Shown piece after piece: positions 1 to 18,900 of a stretch of DNA of 64,000 bases. The notes below the pieces were generated by a model. It did no database searches, was not told the DNA's origin, and saw only the letters and a program-made list of their open reading frames with translations. Positions within the stretch are counted from its first letter, which is position 1. Each line of letters opens with the position of its first letter. The translations under genes were made by a program, and so were the position numbers. Source of the stretch: Prinia subflava (lineage: Eukaryota; Chordata; Aves; Passeriformes; Cisticolidae); the NCBI RefSeq assembly GCF_021018805.1, contig NC_086259.1, forward strand, positions 13,731,001-13,795,000. The letters are read 5' to 3'.

Positions 1-310
1 TCCAAGGACTGTACTCTGGCCATGAAAGGGTAGTGGGCACAGGGAGTTAAAATCTCAGTCCTTCATGTGCAGTGATATCGACAAGCCTCCAGGAATGCTT
101 AGAGCCAAGGCTTAGAATTAATGACTAAGCAAAAAAAAGCCCCAGTACAGAAGCTTCCTTTATAGAAGGGCAGTGAAGGGCACCTAAAAATTGGATTTTA
201 TGAATTAATACCCACAAAGCTCCTGAAAGAGTGTGAGAGTAATCTAAATGCTAAGTAGTGTTAAACTCACGAGTAAAAGGTTAGAAAGTGTAAAGAGGTT
301 TTCTTTGTAC

Positions 311-5873
<5,563 letters not shown>

Positions 5874-6149
5874 CTTGGGCCGCAGCTGACGCGGTCGGTG
5901 CCGCCGTGAGGCCCGTCGGGACCGTCGGAGGCGGCGCCTGAGCCTTGGCGCCGCTCGGCTCCGCCCGGCAGCGAGGGAAGCCAACACCCCTCCAGATCTC
6001 CATGCTGGAAGGCCGCTGGGGGTTTTCTTGGGGGGGCTCTTGGTGCAGGGAGCGGCTGCCGTAGCGCCGCGATCGTTCAGGCACCGCTTTCGGCAACCTC
6101 CCCGCCACACGGCGCGCGCGCGCCGCACACGCAGAAAGCCCCGTGGAGA

Positions 6150-6246
6150 AGGCGCGGGAGGGCAGCGCGCAGGCGCGGCGCGAATGGCGGAGGAGGCCGG
6201 CGGAGCGCCCGCCTAGGCCGGAGCAGCATCCGCCGCCATCCGCACG
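6150..6246 (+). other. SF3B3: SF3B3 non-coding exon 1 (3' end certain, 5' end approximate)
   Basis: A consensus donor (GTGAGC) follows position 6246 in the CpG island. The first coding exon of SF3B3 starts 5' of its ATG with an untranslated stretch, so an upstream 5' UTR exon is required. This donor is the best candidate and matches the known layout of the gene (26 exons, the first non-coding). The left boundary is a guess because no transcript data are available. Confidence 0.6.
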
Positions 6247-6942
6247 GTGAGCGCAGCTCTGTCCGCCCGGCGGCGCCTCCGCGCCAGGGACGCGCAGGAC
6301 GGGCCGCTGGTTTGTGGAGGGGGAGCGTCGCGGGCCCCTCGGGGCCTGGGCCGGGTGAGGGCGGCCAGGCCGGGCAGTGACCTGTGGCCGGTTCCCAGGG
6401 CGAGCGGTCCGTAGAGCGCGGGGAGGTGCTGGCTCCGTGCCCTGCCGGGGCCTCGGCAAAGCCGAGAGCCGCTTTCCCCGGCCCGTGGCGGCCGGTTGGT
6501 GCTGCGGTTCCCTCCCGCTTCAGCCTCGGGGACAGGAATCGGCCCTGAGCCGCTGGGGGCGGCTGCACTCGCGTTCAATGAAACGGCGGCGTCAGGGATG
6601 TGTAAGGGCGCGGGGATCCCGGAAGGCTTCCCTAATTGTTCCTGAACAGCTAAAGCCGTGACTAACTGGCAGTAATTACTGGAAGTTCTTCTCAGCCGCC
6701 CGGCCATAAGGAGTTCAGCTGGCGCTCGGCAGCCGGGAGAACCTCTCGCCTCTTCGCGCTAATAAATACCAAATAGCGGGGTGGCATTCGGGCTCCTGGT
6801 GTAAAGGGATCCGTGCACACATGGGAGGGCAGCGGTTCTGTCTGTTGGATGAAAAGCTGTGCTTTTGTGAAGTTTATTATTTTGTGTCACTTGTTGCAGA
6901 ATTATCAGAGCTACAATAAACTGAAGCAAACCCGTTGCCAAC

Positions 6943-9900
6943 ATGTTTCTGTACAACCTAACGTTGCAGCGTGCCACAGGCATTAGCTTTGCTATCCATG
7001 GCAATTTCTCAGGTAATTTTCTCCTTCCTCTGCCTGTCTTTGCTTGAGAGTTTTTTGGATAGTACAAGAAAAAAGATAGGTTTTACAGTTTGCTTTGGTA
7101 CCTTTGGGGGTTTTTTGCTGGTATGTTTTCATTTACTTTTGGGTGTTACTTGAGCTGTAGTAGCTTGTGGAAAGATTGGGAGAAGTTTGGCTTGATTATT
7201 TATTAATATGATTTATCTATATATTTAGCTTAGTATTCTGACCAGTTTTCTGGTGTGTTAAAAAACATTCAAACAATGGTTATACCTATTGTAGTGAATA
7301 AATTTCTTTGAATTCCACCATGGTAATCCTAAAAAGGGCATTTGGAAGTTTCTCCTTCTTCCCTTGTAGTGCTTGTTGAAGTTGTGTGTTGTGCACTGTT
7401 GTTGCTGACTTGTGCTCGTGTTTTGGGTTCTTCAGGAACCAAACAACAAGAAATTGTTGTTTCCCGGGGCAAGATCCTGGAGCTGCTCCGCCCTGACCCC
7501 AACACAGGGAAAGTTCACACTCTGCTGACCGTGGAGGTGTTTGGAGTCATCCGGTCCCTCATGGCCTTCCGGCTGACTGGGGGCACCAAGGACTACATCG
7601 TGGTGGGCAGCGACTCGGGGCGCATCGTCATCCTGGAGTACCAGCCCTCCAAGAACGTGTTCGAGAAGATCCACCAGGAAACCTTCGGCAAGAGTGGATG
7701 CCGCAGAATCGTTCCAGGACAGTACTTGGCTGTGGATCCAAAGGGCCGCGCTGTCATGATCAGTAAGTTTCTCTCTCAGCTTGTGTCCTTGTTATTTTTA
7801 TCTTCTGTCTTGTGGATATTTATTTTGGAGTGAGTTTCTGCTAGGTATAATTGGAATTGTTTCTCAGGCAGTGTTTTAGGCTGTGAGTTGTGTCAAGGAG
7901 AACACAGGCATTCAGAATTGCTCCTTGATGCTGGTGGAAGTGCACAAATAAATTGTAATGCTGACCCAAAACAAGTTGGAAAGAGACCAGTTTGTTTAGC
8001 GGTGGGCAGAGCCCTGAAGTGTGATGTGTGGGAGAGAAGATGGGAGGGATTGCAGGTGTCAGTGCTACAGTGTAGCCAGTCAGTTCCCCTGGCCTGAAAT
8101 GATGTTCTGAGTTCATGTCTCTTCTCTGAGATGTCTCATGGAGACAGCTAGATGCATTTCTGATCAGGCTTCACAGGTGGAAGGACACTGGAGACAATTT
8201 TTTTGGTAAGATGCAGCACGAGGTGTGTGGAACTTTCTCAGTTTGCTGAAGGCAGCTCTGTGCAGTGCTGGTGGTAGTTTATCACTATGTCTTAGTACAG
8301 GGAATACCAATAAATAATATTGTTTCTTTTCTAACATGTCTGGTTTTCCTGGGTGAGAAAGTAGCACAGTCACAGTTGTGCCATTCCTGTTGATATTTGA
8401 GTGGTGTTTTTTATGCTGTGGATGCTGTGTGTCAGGCAAGGATACATTTTCTTAGTTAAAATATTTCTGTGGAAAAGTTGTCATACCAACTGGCTTTAAG
8501 TAGCAGAACATCTGGATTCTTCTTTCCATTTGTCTTTTCTTCCTTGCTGTCTGTCCTTGCATCTCTCGTGTGGTGAAAGGAGTGAGTAGATCTGCCTCAA
8601 GCTATTTTAGATGAAATATTGGGCCAGGTGAGTGTAGCTCAAAGGGTCAGGATTTGGCTTTAAAGGGCTGAAATTGTCATTTTGTGCTTGCAATCTGAAA
8701 GATTTAAAATGAGACATTCAAGGTTAATTGGTGGCACAGAGATAAACACCGGTGGTGAACTTCAGCTGAAGTAATGCTGACATTCTCCTACCAAGTTACA
8801 ACTTGATTTTGAGCTATAGGTATGGTTAGATTTGATCATCAAGTGAGGGGCTTAACTGCTGTTGTCCCTTCTTGCAGGTGCCATTGAAAAGCAGAAGCTG
8901 GTGTATATCCTGAACAGAGATGCTGCTGCTCGACTCACCATTTCCTCCCCACTGGAAGCCCACAAGGCCAATACCTTGGTCTACCATGTGGTGGGAGTCG
9001 ATGTGGGGTTTGAAAACCCAATGTTTGCTTGTCTGGAAATGGATTATGAGGTGAGAACAACCTCATCTTCCTTTGCTGTATTTTGACCTTTGTTGTTCCT
9101 ATTCTGTTCTTCATCTGTCATTGGGGAGCATTGGCTGCTTCTGCTGAGACAGTTTTCATTTTTCACAAGCTTACTGGCTTTTTGTCTTGCCTTCAGCCAG
9201 AATGGGCAAGTGTTTTTGTCCTGGTGATTCTTTTTGCTTTTCAAGTGGAAATACGCCTGTTTTCTTGGTCTGAACTTCTCTTGTGCAGCTTCCAGCAAGT
9301 CTTTGGCCTCTATTCTGTTGTTACTCAAAACTGTTTCCCCATGCATCAGCTTTTCTCCTCCTTTTGATACTTTTTTCAAAGACACCTCCATGTGTTCTGT
9401 TTCAGGAAGCAGACAATGATCCAACAGGCGAAGCTGCAGCCAACACACAACAGACATTGACATTTTACGAGCTGGACTTGGGTTTGAACCATGTTGTCAG
9501 GAAATACAGTGAACCTCTGGAAGAGCATGGCAACTTCCTCATAACAGGTACCACCCACAGTTATTTGTCCGTGGGTCTACTTGGTTTCCATTCCCCAGGA
9601 AAACTCTTTACATCTTAGGAGTTGTTTCAATTGTGGTCTGAACCATTAGTATAAATTAATTAATTCACCTTGCAGTCAGGTAATGAGGGGTGGTTCACAC
9701 ATGGAAATACACAAATATTCGTGGAAACAGCTGCAGTTTGAGAGTGCTCCTGAAATTAGCTGGTAGCAATGCAAAAGGACTGAGTTTTAGTTAATGTGTA
9801 GGTGGTGTTGTACTCTCTTGAATGGGATTCCATCAGCTAAAGGCAGTAGATGAGTCTGTGGACTAAAAGCCCACTTTGAGGGGTTGGATGCAAAGCCAAT

Positions 9901-12900
9901 ATAACACTGAAAACTGCTGCAGGTTCCTCTCCAAGCACAAAAGATGCTGAGCAAGGAGAGCATCTTTGTATACCTGCCCTGCTGCATTTCCTGTAGGCAG
10001 CTGTCATACAAACACCAAATACTGTTTTGAATCTCATCAATGCTATCTTTTGTTACATGAGATCACAAAGTGTGGTTTTAGAAATACTTCTATTAACTAA
10101 AGATGTTAATCTATCTGATCGATTTTTCTACATGCAAACTTGCCAGAAACCCAGGGGTTGTGTCTAACTGACAAGTTGCTAGTGTAATATTTTGGGCGTG
10201 TCATGGCTTTTTAGACAAGAATAAGCCAGGAAGGATAAAACTTAAGCAATTTGTCAGAAGATGCATCCTTCCAGTTCCAGTTCTGGTTCCATCTGCCCTG
10301 TTCTCATGGTGGCACAGGCAGCTGTACTGAGTCTTTTGTCTTTTCAATAAGAGCAGGCTCACATATGCAGAGTGATGGAGAGTACTGGAAACTACATTGC
10401 TTTAAAGAAAACCAAATGTTGTGCAGGCAGTGAGTCAGATCTGTGGTAAAGGCTTTTCTCCTAATAATTTTCTTTCAGTTCCTGGTGGTTCTGATGGCCC
10501 CAGCGGGGTGCTGATCTGTTCTGAAAACTATATTACTTACAAAAACTTTGGTGACCAGCCTGATATCAGATGCCCAATTCCCAGGAGACGGGTGAGAATT
10601 TTTTAAGATTATGAATGCTTTGGAATTTGCCTTTCAAGGCTAAGGGCATCAGGAAGCTTTTAAAGTAAGAAAATGGAGCTAAAACCACGTTGCTTATCTA
10701 CTTCACTGTCTGTGTGTTATCTGGGAGGGAGGGCAGAGGTGAGCACAGCCTGAAGTGATGAGTGTGGTTCATGTCTCTTCTCTGAGATTTATGCTGGAGA
10801 TACTCCAAAGACTCTGATCAGGCAGCACTGTCAGCACAAGATATGATTACTTGAGATGCTGAATGGTGGCAATTGCAGATGCAGGTGAATTCAGCTGCTC
10901 TGTTACATCTAAGGCTGCTTCCTCTCCCTTTGGTATTGGGAATTACATGCTTTGGCAGTGGTTTGAACACCTGCCAAGGAGCTCAAAACCAGCTGTGTGT
11001 GGGTTACAGCCCTTTCCTGTGTTCTTGGCTTTGATAGCTGAGAGTTGCCTGGAGAGGAGAGTAAAACAGGTGAGGGATGGTGCTTAGGTACAGTGTCCTA
11101 CAGCTGTATTTCCTTCTGGGACAGAGATGTACCAAGGATGACTACAGGTGTAACAAAAGGATGTGCTTTGTGTTAAAAGCACTTGTTACATACTGTGAGC
11201 TCTTAAGGCACCTGTGAAATGGAAATACTTCAGTTAGTGAAATCACCTCTGTGCTTGTCAGGTAATTCCACCAATGACCTCCACTGTCTTTTCTGACAGA
11301 ATGACTTGGATGACCCAGAGAGGGGTATGATTTTTGTCTGCTCTGCTACACATAAGACCAAGTCCATGTTCTTCTTCCTGGCCCAGACAGAGCAGGGAGA
11401 TATCTTCAAAATTACTCTGGAGACTGATGAAGACATGGTAAGCATCACATGAATGCAGAAGCATTAATTGAGAGGAGTCCTTAGTCAATTACTTTCTGTA
11501 AGGTCATACATATTTATTGTTGTGGGTTTAGCTGTGGAAGGGCTCCTGCTTTACATGATTTGTAATACAGTTAACACTGGTCACAACTGTGGGTATTACT
11601 CATAAAAAAACATGGTACAAGGTTTGCAAAATCCTGTGAGGATAAAGCTGCAGTCACTTGAGCATACTTAAAATGTTCTAGAGGTGGTCTTTTCTTTAAA
11701 AGATGTAAGCTGTGGTCCATGAACCTCCTGGAGAGTATTTCAGTAATTTATTCTGTGGAACGTAGCTTCCCTGGATTTCAGCAGGTACCCTCTAGTGTCT
11801 TAATTGAGTATTTACATGCTGCAATCAATATTTTTGCAAGCTGAGATAGCTAGCTTGGTACAGCTTTTCTGTGAGTTAACAGGCTTGCAATGCCTTGCTG
11901 CTTCTTGTTTTAGTATTCTGCTCTGAAAAGATCTCTGCTGCAGTGTGATTAGGTGGGTTTTTTGAGTTAATGTTGATTGTTAATTTCTCCATCTAAACAC
12001 GTCATATTTGGTACAAGGCATGATTGTGTAGCAGGCACCAAGCCTGCATGAGTTCAAGGAGTGTTTGGACAATGATCTCAGACACATGGTGTGAATTTTG
12101 GGGGTTGCTCTGTGCAGAGCCAGGAGTTGGACTTGATAATCCTTGTCGGTCCCTTCTAACTCAGAACATTCTGTGATTCTGTGGTGTTCAAGTGCCTGAA
12201 TATTGTTCTTGGATGTTTCACCAACAGCTGTTGTGACCATATCAAATTTAGGAAATTGCTCAGGACAGTTATTTTTTTATGCTGGAGAATCAGTGACTGG
12301 TGTTCAGTGAAGCAAATTTCTTTTCTCTTAGACAGCTTGCTATTTTTACGACTTTTGTTTTCCAAATTGATTCAGTGTTACAAGAGGCAGAAAGTCTTAC
12401 AATAAAACAGGCAGCCTGCCTCGTGTGTTCAAACAGTCTGTTGGATTTTGTGATTCATAACCTGGTGCCTCAAACTACTGATGTGTTAAGCCTGGCCCGC
12501 TCTTGCTTCATTTCTCTGGAGAAGATAGCTAGGTAGATGTTTTTTATTAAATCATACACATGGAGCTCCAGTACTTTATCATCACAGTCACATCTTCATC
12601 TGCTTTCAGGTAACAGAGATTCGACTGAAGTACTTTGACACTGTTCCTGTTGCTGCTGCCATGTGCGTGCTGAAAACAGGGTTTCTCTTTGTGGCATCTG
12701 AGTTTGGAAACCAGTGAGTAAACAATTTTACATCATTGTTTTTCCCCTGAAACAGACTGGTTCTGTTCAGGCTTGCAGACTGACCCTTGAACTTGCTGTG
12801 CATAGAAAGGCAACACCTCTGATTTAATGGGTGAATTAAAGCCTTTGTTCAGAGGGCTTGAGAAGAGCAGTTGGATTAGACTCTGAATGGGGGAATTTTC

Positions 12901-15900
12901 TTGTTTGAACTCAGATTAGGTGATGAAGTGCAGAGAACATAAGGTTACTTGCTATTGCAGCAGGTTTTGAAAAAAAAGAGCACTTGCTGTTTTGTGTAGG
13001 GTTCATCACAAATCTAGATGAATTATCTTTTCAATGAGGTTGACAATTTTGAATTTTTGTGTGTATGGCCCACTCAAAAGTAAATCAGGTTACTTATCAG
13101 TAGCTGTGTTCCTTCTCTTACTAGATGTATACTTGAGGGCTTTCTCTTAATTCATATTTGGGATTCTAAATACTCCAAAGGATCATGCACACCTTTGAAG
13201 AGAAGCTTAACTGTGTCTGGAGGGGGGATTCACAGGAATGGAGATTTTCCTGACTGTATCTGCTGTCAGCCACCTGAGGGAGCCCCAGTCAATTTGCTGG
13301 ACTGAGTGTGAATTGAGGAAGCCATATTCAGGCTTTATTAAAACCAGGAAGTAACTCAGTCTATCTTTCTGTGGGGTTTTGGGGGAGTTTTTTCTTATCT
13401 AAAGTTTTATTTGATTGTTGTGTTATTTAGGCTCATAAAGTGGAATAGGGAGTGTGATTAAAAATAGTGCAAATAAAAAGGCTAGAGTATTCCAATAAAA
13501 TACATAACTCTGGAGTTGAATTCTTAGCCGTTGGCCTTGCTTTTGGTCTCAGCTGTCAGTTGGTGCTTGGCTTTTACACAAGATTATCTAAAAGCCTCAA
13601 GGGTAAACAAAACACGAAAACTCTGGGTGACACCTGCAGATGTGAAGGGCTGAAGCTGGGAGGTTGTAGGGGGTTTCTCATTCATGGGTTTTGGGGTTTT
13701 TTTCTTTGCAGCCCTCAGATTATTTTTAAATGTTTTGTCACCCAGAAGACAATCCTTAAAGCCAACTATTAATAACTATATTATGTAGAGTTGCATTTCT
13801 TTCTTCCCCACTACCTGAATACCTGTGTAACACTTACTTAAAGCCTTGCTCTGAACACGCTGACACTCTTCTTTCTGTCTCAAGTTATCTGTACCAGATA
13901 GCTCACCTGGGGGATGATGATGAGGAGCCAGAGTTTTCCTCTGCCATGCCTCTTGAGGAAGGAGACACATTCTTTTTTCAGCCACGGCCTCTGAAGAACC
14001 TGGTGCTGGTGGATGAGTTGGACAGTTTGTCTCCCATTCTGTGTTGTCAGGTGTGTTGCCATCAGCAAGTTCCTGTTTACCACATGTGTAAGTGGAGTCA
14101 GCAGCTATGTTATTCCAGGTTTTCAGAAATGGTGCTCCAAGTAAAGACTCATAGAAAGGCAAATCTGCAGAGTTCTCAGACAGCTGGCTGAGACTGGTAC
14201 CTGGCTCAGTAGCTTTTGATTTCTGTGGCAATAAATATGTATCTAAACACAGGGTGTCAGCCAGGGATTCTATGATGCTTCTCTGTTGACCGTCAGACCA
14301 GTTCTTTGCAAAGAGTTTGGGTAAAACTTAACATTCTTTCAGGCAGCAGCAGGAACACCCCCTGGTGTCTCCACAGCTTCTGGTGTTTGAAAAAACATTC
14401 TTAAAGCAGTAGCGTGATATATAGATACAGTTTTATTTTCTTGTTCCATGGATGGTGTTTTGACACCTTTTCTCCACACAGATAGCAGATTTGGCCAATG
14501 AAGACACACCCCAGTTGTATGTGGCTTGTGGTCGGGGGCCCAGGTCATCCCTGAGAGTTTTGAGACATGGACTTGAGGTAAGACATTCAGCACTTTAGAA
14601 GAGCAACCTGAGAGATGAGGGTGGTGTGAGGAAATCCTTGAAATAAAGGTGCTGAAATAAGGGGATTCTCCTTTTGCTATAGTCTGGAGAGCTACTTTCT
14701 CTTGCTTCTTGAGAAATAGAAGGGTTGTACTGTTCATTCTTACATTCTCAAACACTTTGTTTACTTGACTTCAACAAAACCTGCATTTTGTCTCTTCTGA
14801 TACTTGAGCGTATTGAGCTGGAATATTCCTGGTGTTTACCAGCTGCTGCTGCTCTCTGCTGGGGGTGGATGACCCTGTTTTAAAGCTGATCATCCAGAAC
14901 AATAATGTTGCCATATAATTGCTGACCATATTTTGCCCTGTAGCACATCTGGCATGGGCTGAGAGCATCAGAATTGGGAATTGTTAGTTTTTCTGCCCAG
15001 TTGTGGGAAAGCTTAGAAACCACTGGTGGTTTGATTGCTTACTCTAGACTCTTAAGTCTAAACATCTGTTTGCAAAAGAACCTTCTTCCTGTTTACTCTT
15101 AGGTATCCGAAATGGCCGTCTCAGAGCTGCCTGGTAACCCCAATGCTGTATGGACTGTGAGGAGACATGTTGAAGGTATGCAGTATTTTCCTGAAGCACA
15201 GGGATATGCTTCAGGGATTTTCCTGGAGCGCAGTGGTTTTGTGTGCATTTTGTTTGTTGTTGTTTTCTGTTTTTCTGTCCAAAGAGATAGGAATGGTGCT
15301 GCGTGATGCTTGTGTGCCATCCCCAGAAATTGTGGTTTGAATCAGCAGCCACCTATTTGTCTTTAGAAGCCACCCACCTTCTGGTCCTGTGGTATTGTCA
15401 CACATCCTTTTGACAAAGAAGCAGCTGCTTGCAGCTGCATCCATCACCCAGTGTGCTGTGTCAGCTGTACATTTGCAGCCTGAAGCTGCTGAATTTCTCA
15501 TGTGTTCCCATAAGTTTTTGCCCATAAGTTCTTGCTCAAACATCAGCAGGCAACAGCTATTATTGTTGTTGGAACATACTCACTATTTTTCATGTGTGTG
15601 TTGACAACTGCAGTAATCAGCTTTTTGTGAGAGAGTGGAATGCAAATTACAGAACAAAGATGATAAATCGGCAACAGTGTCTGTATTTTATTACTTCCTT
15701 CTGTGCATGTCTGTGGAAAAAACCACTCTGGACTAGGACATACTCTCTATTCAAGAGCCAGCAGTGTGTAGAAGGTTGGTGATTCTGGGAAGATTAAGGT
15801 TTCAGGTTGGCAGAATATACTGGATTGAGGGTTTGGTTGGTTGCTGGGTTTTTTTAAATTTTGTGATCTGAAATAATAGCCTTACTAACATACAAGAGGA

Positions 15901-18900
15901 AATGTAGTCCCGTCTCCTACCTTTCTCTTGATGGTGAAAGCAGAATTGCACAGAAACACCTATAAAACTTGTAGGGAATCTTTTCTGGGTACTGGCAGTC
16001 TCAAGGATTATTTCCCAAGCAGTGCTTTGTATAACTCTCACAAAGACTTCCGTAGGTTTATACACCGGATCTAGAAAGGCCAGATCGTTGCAGTAGAGGC
16101 CTTAGCCTGCCATGGTGAAATGATACCTTGTATCTAATCAGAGTAGTGTGTCTTCCAGGGAACCAGTAACCCTGTGGGAATTTCAAATCTTGCAGTGGTA
16201 TTTACCTTGCCATGCAAGACTTGGCATGAATTCCTGTGCTTATGTCCTGAGACTCCTGTACTGCCTAAGCAACAAAGAAGGAACTTTGAGCATAAAGTGC
16301 CTTCATGTCCCCCAGAAATAAAAGGGTCAAAAGGAAAATATTCCCACAGTTCATATAAAAAAATACAGTTTTCTGAGAAGAGAAATTCCAGTTTGTTAAA
16401 AGCTTTTCCCTAGCATTCTGGAAAAGAAGTTGATAAGATTTTCTCCCTCTGAAGTCTGGAGGCTTTTGACATCACCTTACGGTTTTAAAATCTTTTCTCT
16501 TGGGGTTCCAGAAGAAGACTTTGACTTTTCAGGAGGTGAAGGACCATCGATGATCTGCAGGAAGCGAACCAGTCTCGTTGCCTCCTCTTCTTTCCACCTT
16601 TCAAATTCTCCAGGTTTCAGCATGATCATCTCTGTGATTTCAGAAAGGCTGGAATCTGTAGCTGTTAAGCTGTGCTACTCACTGAATCCAGTTCATAGTT
16701 CAGTGGAACTAATCCCCGAGTTCCAGCTCTTGGAATTCAGAAACTATTGTAGTGGGGTTTAATCAGAAAGAGTGCAGAACCTTTTCAAACATGTATCTAA
16801 TCTTTAAAGCGCCCTTGAGGGCTCACTTAGCAGTGTGGGGTTGCCTGGCTCTGCCCCGATGCTGCAGTGTGTATGTGCTGCAAGGCCTCTGTAAGAAACA
16901 CCCAGGTCTGCAGTCTTCAAAGCAAATACTAACCTTGGCTGGTACGTGGTGATACTCACTACCAATACCAAGCCTTTTTTTTTCTTCCACAGGTGGCTGG
17001 TGGTGGAGGTGCTGATCACCACAGGTGTGTACCTACTGCTAGGGGCTTCTGTACACTACCACAAGTTAACCACAGAGAATCCCAGCAGCATGGGGCTACA
17101 TTTATGCTAAGCTTTTCAGTAAACAAATTCTAGAAACTGGTGTGTAGTTGAAGATTATTGCCTTTGAAGTTCAGTAGCTGAGGAGTAGAAAGCAGATCCC
17201 AGTCCATCTTGCGGTCCTTGGGAAGCAAAACAATCAGCTGTGTCTCTGTGGGACAGTCAGTTCTTGCTAAAATTGGATATGTGTGTTTTAGGGGTATTTT
17301 CAGCTCTCTTGTAGACCAAGGTTAGGCTCCCAGCTGCTTTGTACAGACGTCCAAGAGAAAAAGATCAAGTGTACTTGGAGCATTTGTAGGTATTGCTGGC
17401 ATGGGAATGTCCTGTGGTTCTGGGATTCGTCTGCCTGTGAGACAGAAGTGGGTAGGATTTGCACCAAACCACTATTCCAGTTGAGTATCTGTGGGTGTAG
17501 GTGTGTGCTCTGTGCTGACAGATGGGAGCTGAGAGCATTCCCTACCTGGCACTCTTGCTGCAGGAGCAGTGTGCAGTGAGTCAGCGCTGCGGAGTCGCCA
17601 CGCAGTAGTAAACAGAAGCCCAGGAAAATGCGCTGTCATCCCCTCAGAGTCTGTTCACTGAGAGTGATCCTGAGCTCTGGCACTGCCCATCAGTTTGCTC
17701 ACTGAACTCCTCTGAGCTCGTGTGACTGTATTTGTACCAGAGCATGAGAAAACTGTCAGGACAGTCCCTTATATGCCAGACTGGACTGGCATATAAGAAA
17801 GGAATTCTCATGGACTAACTCAAACTGAATTCATGACAAATAATAAAAAGCACAGTAGTGTAGAGCTCATAGACTAAAATGTCATGTTTTCATAACTGGT
17901 TGTGATGTGTGCATGAGGCTGCAGAAAACTTGTATGCGTGTGTAGAAGAACGAGTCCAGCTGTGGTTCTTCAGAGTGATTAAAATGTCTCTGTTACTCAC
18001 TGAAAGGAGATGACTGGTGCAATTAGAGTGCTAATACGCATCTCTGAAATCTTGCGTCTGCATACAAAATGATGTCTATCTCTTCAAAACTCTGGGGAGC
18101 CTGATGTTTTGTTTGGGATTGTGCAGAGCTAAGTAGTTATCTTTTCATATCAAAATCTATAGATCTTTTCTTTTTCTAGCTGAGAGCCCTTCTCAGTGGG
18201 CCCTAGAGATTTAGTCCTCTTAATTTCAACTAGACTGCTATATTTTCTAAACCAAAATTGTATTGTTTGAACCTAGATGAATGTATCTTATTCACTGACT
18301 TAATTGTGGTAAATCAAACCTTTTATTTCGAAAGCTCCAGCAGAGAGGCATTAAGCAAAGTAGACTTCAAGCAAAAATGCACTTGTCACCATTATTGACA
18401 CAGACTTAAAGGCATGCTCTAATAAAAATGTAAGCCAATGGAAAGAAAGAGCTAAAAAAGTATTAAGAGGTAGGAATGAGTTTTTGTTTAGAGTAGGACT
18501 AAGGGAATCTGTTTTGTTTTCAGATGGGAATTCTTTGTCCTATTCCAAATCACATGCTTAAACCTCCAGCTGGGACACAGTGGTTTATCATGAGAATTGA
18601 CAGCCCCCAGGGAGGAAAGGAGCAGCTCTGAAGTAATTTGGAAAGCACCAGTGGTCTTTGAAATGGAATTTTTAAAACATCCTGTCTATGGGATATTTAT
18701 GAATCAAGTGCTTAGCCTGTGAACTGCTAGAAACTCCATGATCGAGGAATTCTTGTAGACTTCTAGTGTTGAAAAATTTGTGCAAGTTTATAGGAGAAGC
18801 TGCTGTTCAGTGTAGAAAATAAGCAGTGTGTGTGTCTTGCTGAACTTTTATCATCTGCTGTTAATGTTGGAGGAATTCTCCTGCTTAGCCAAGCGTTCAG

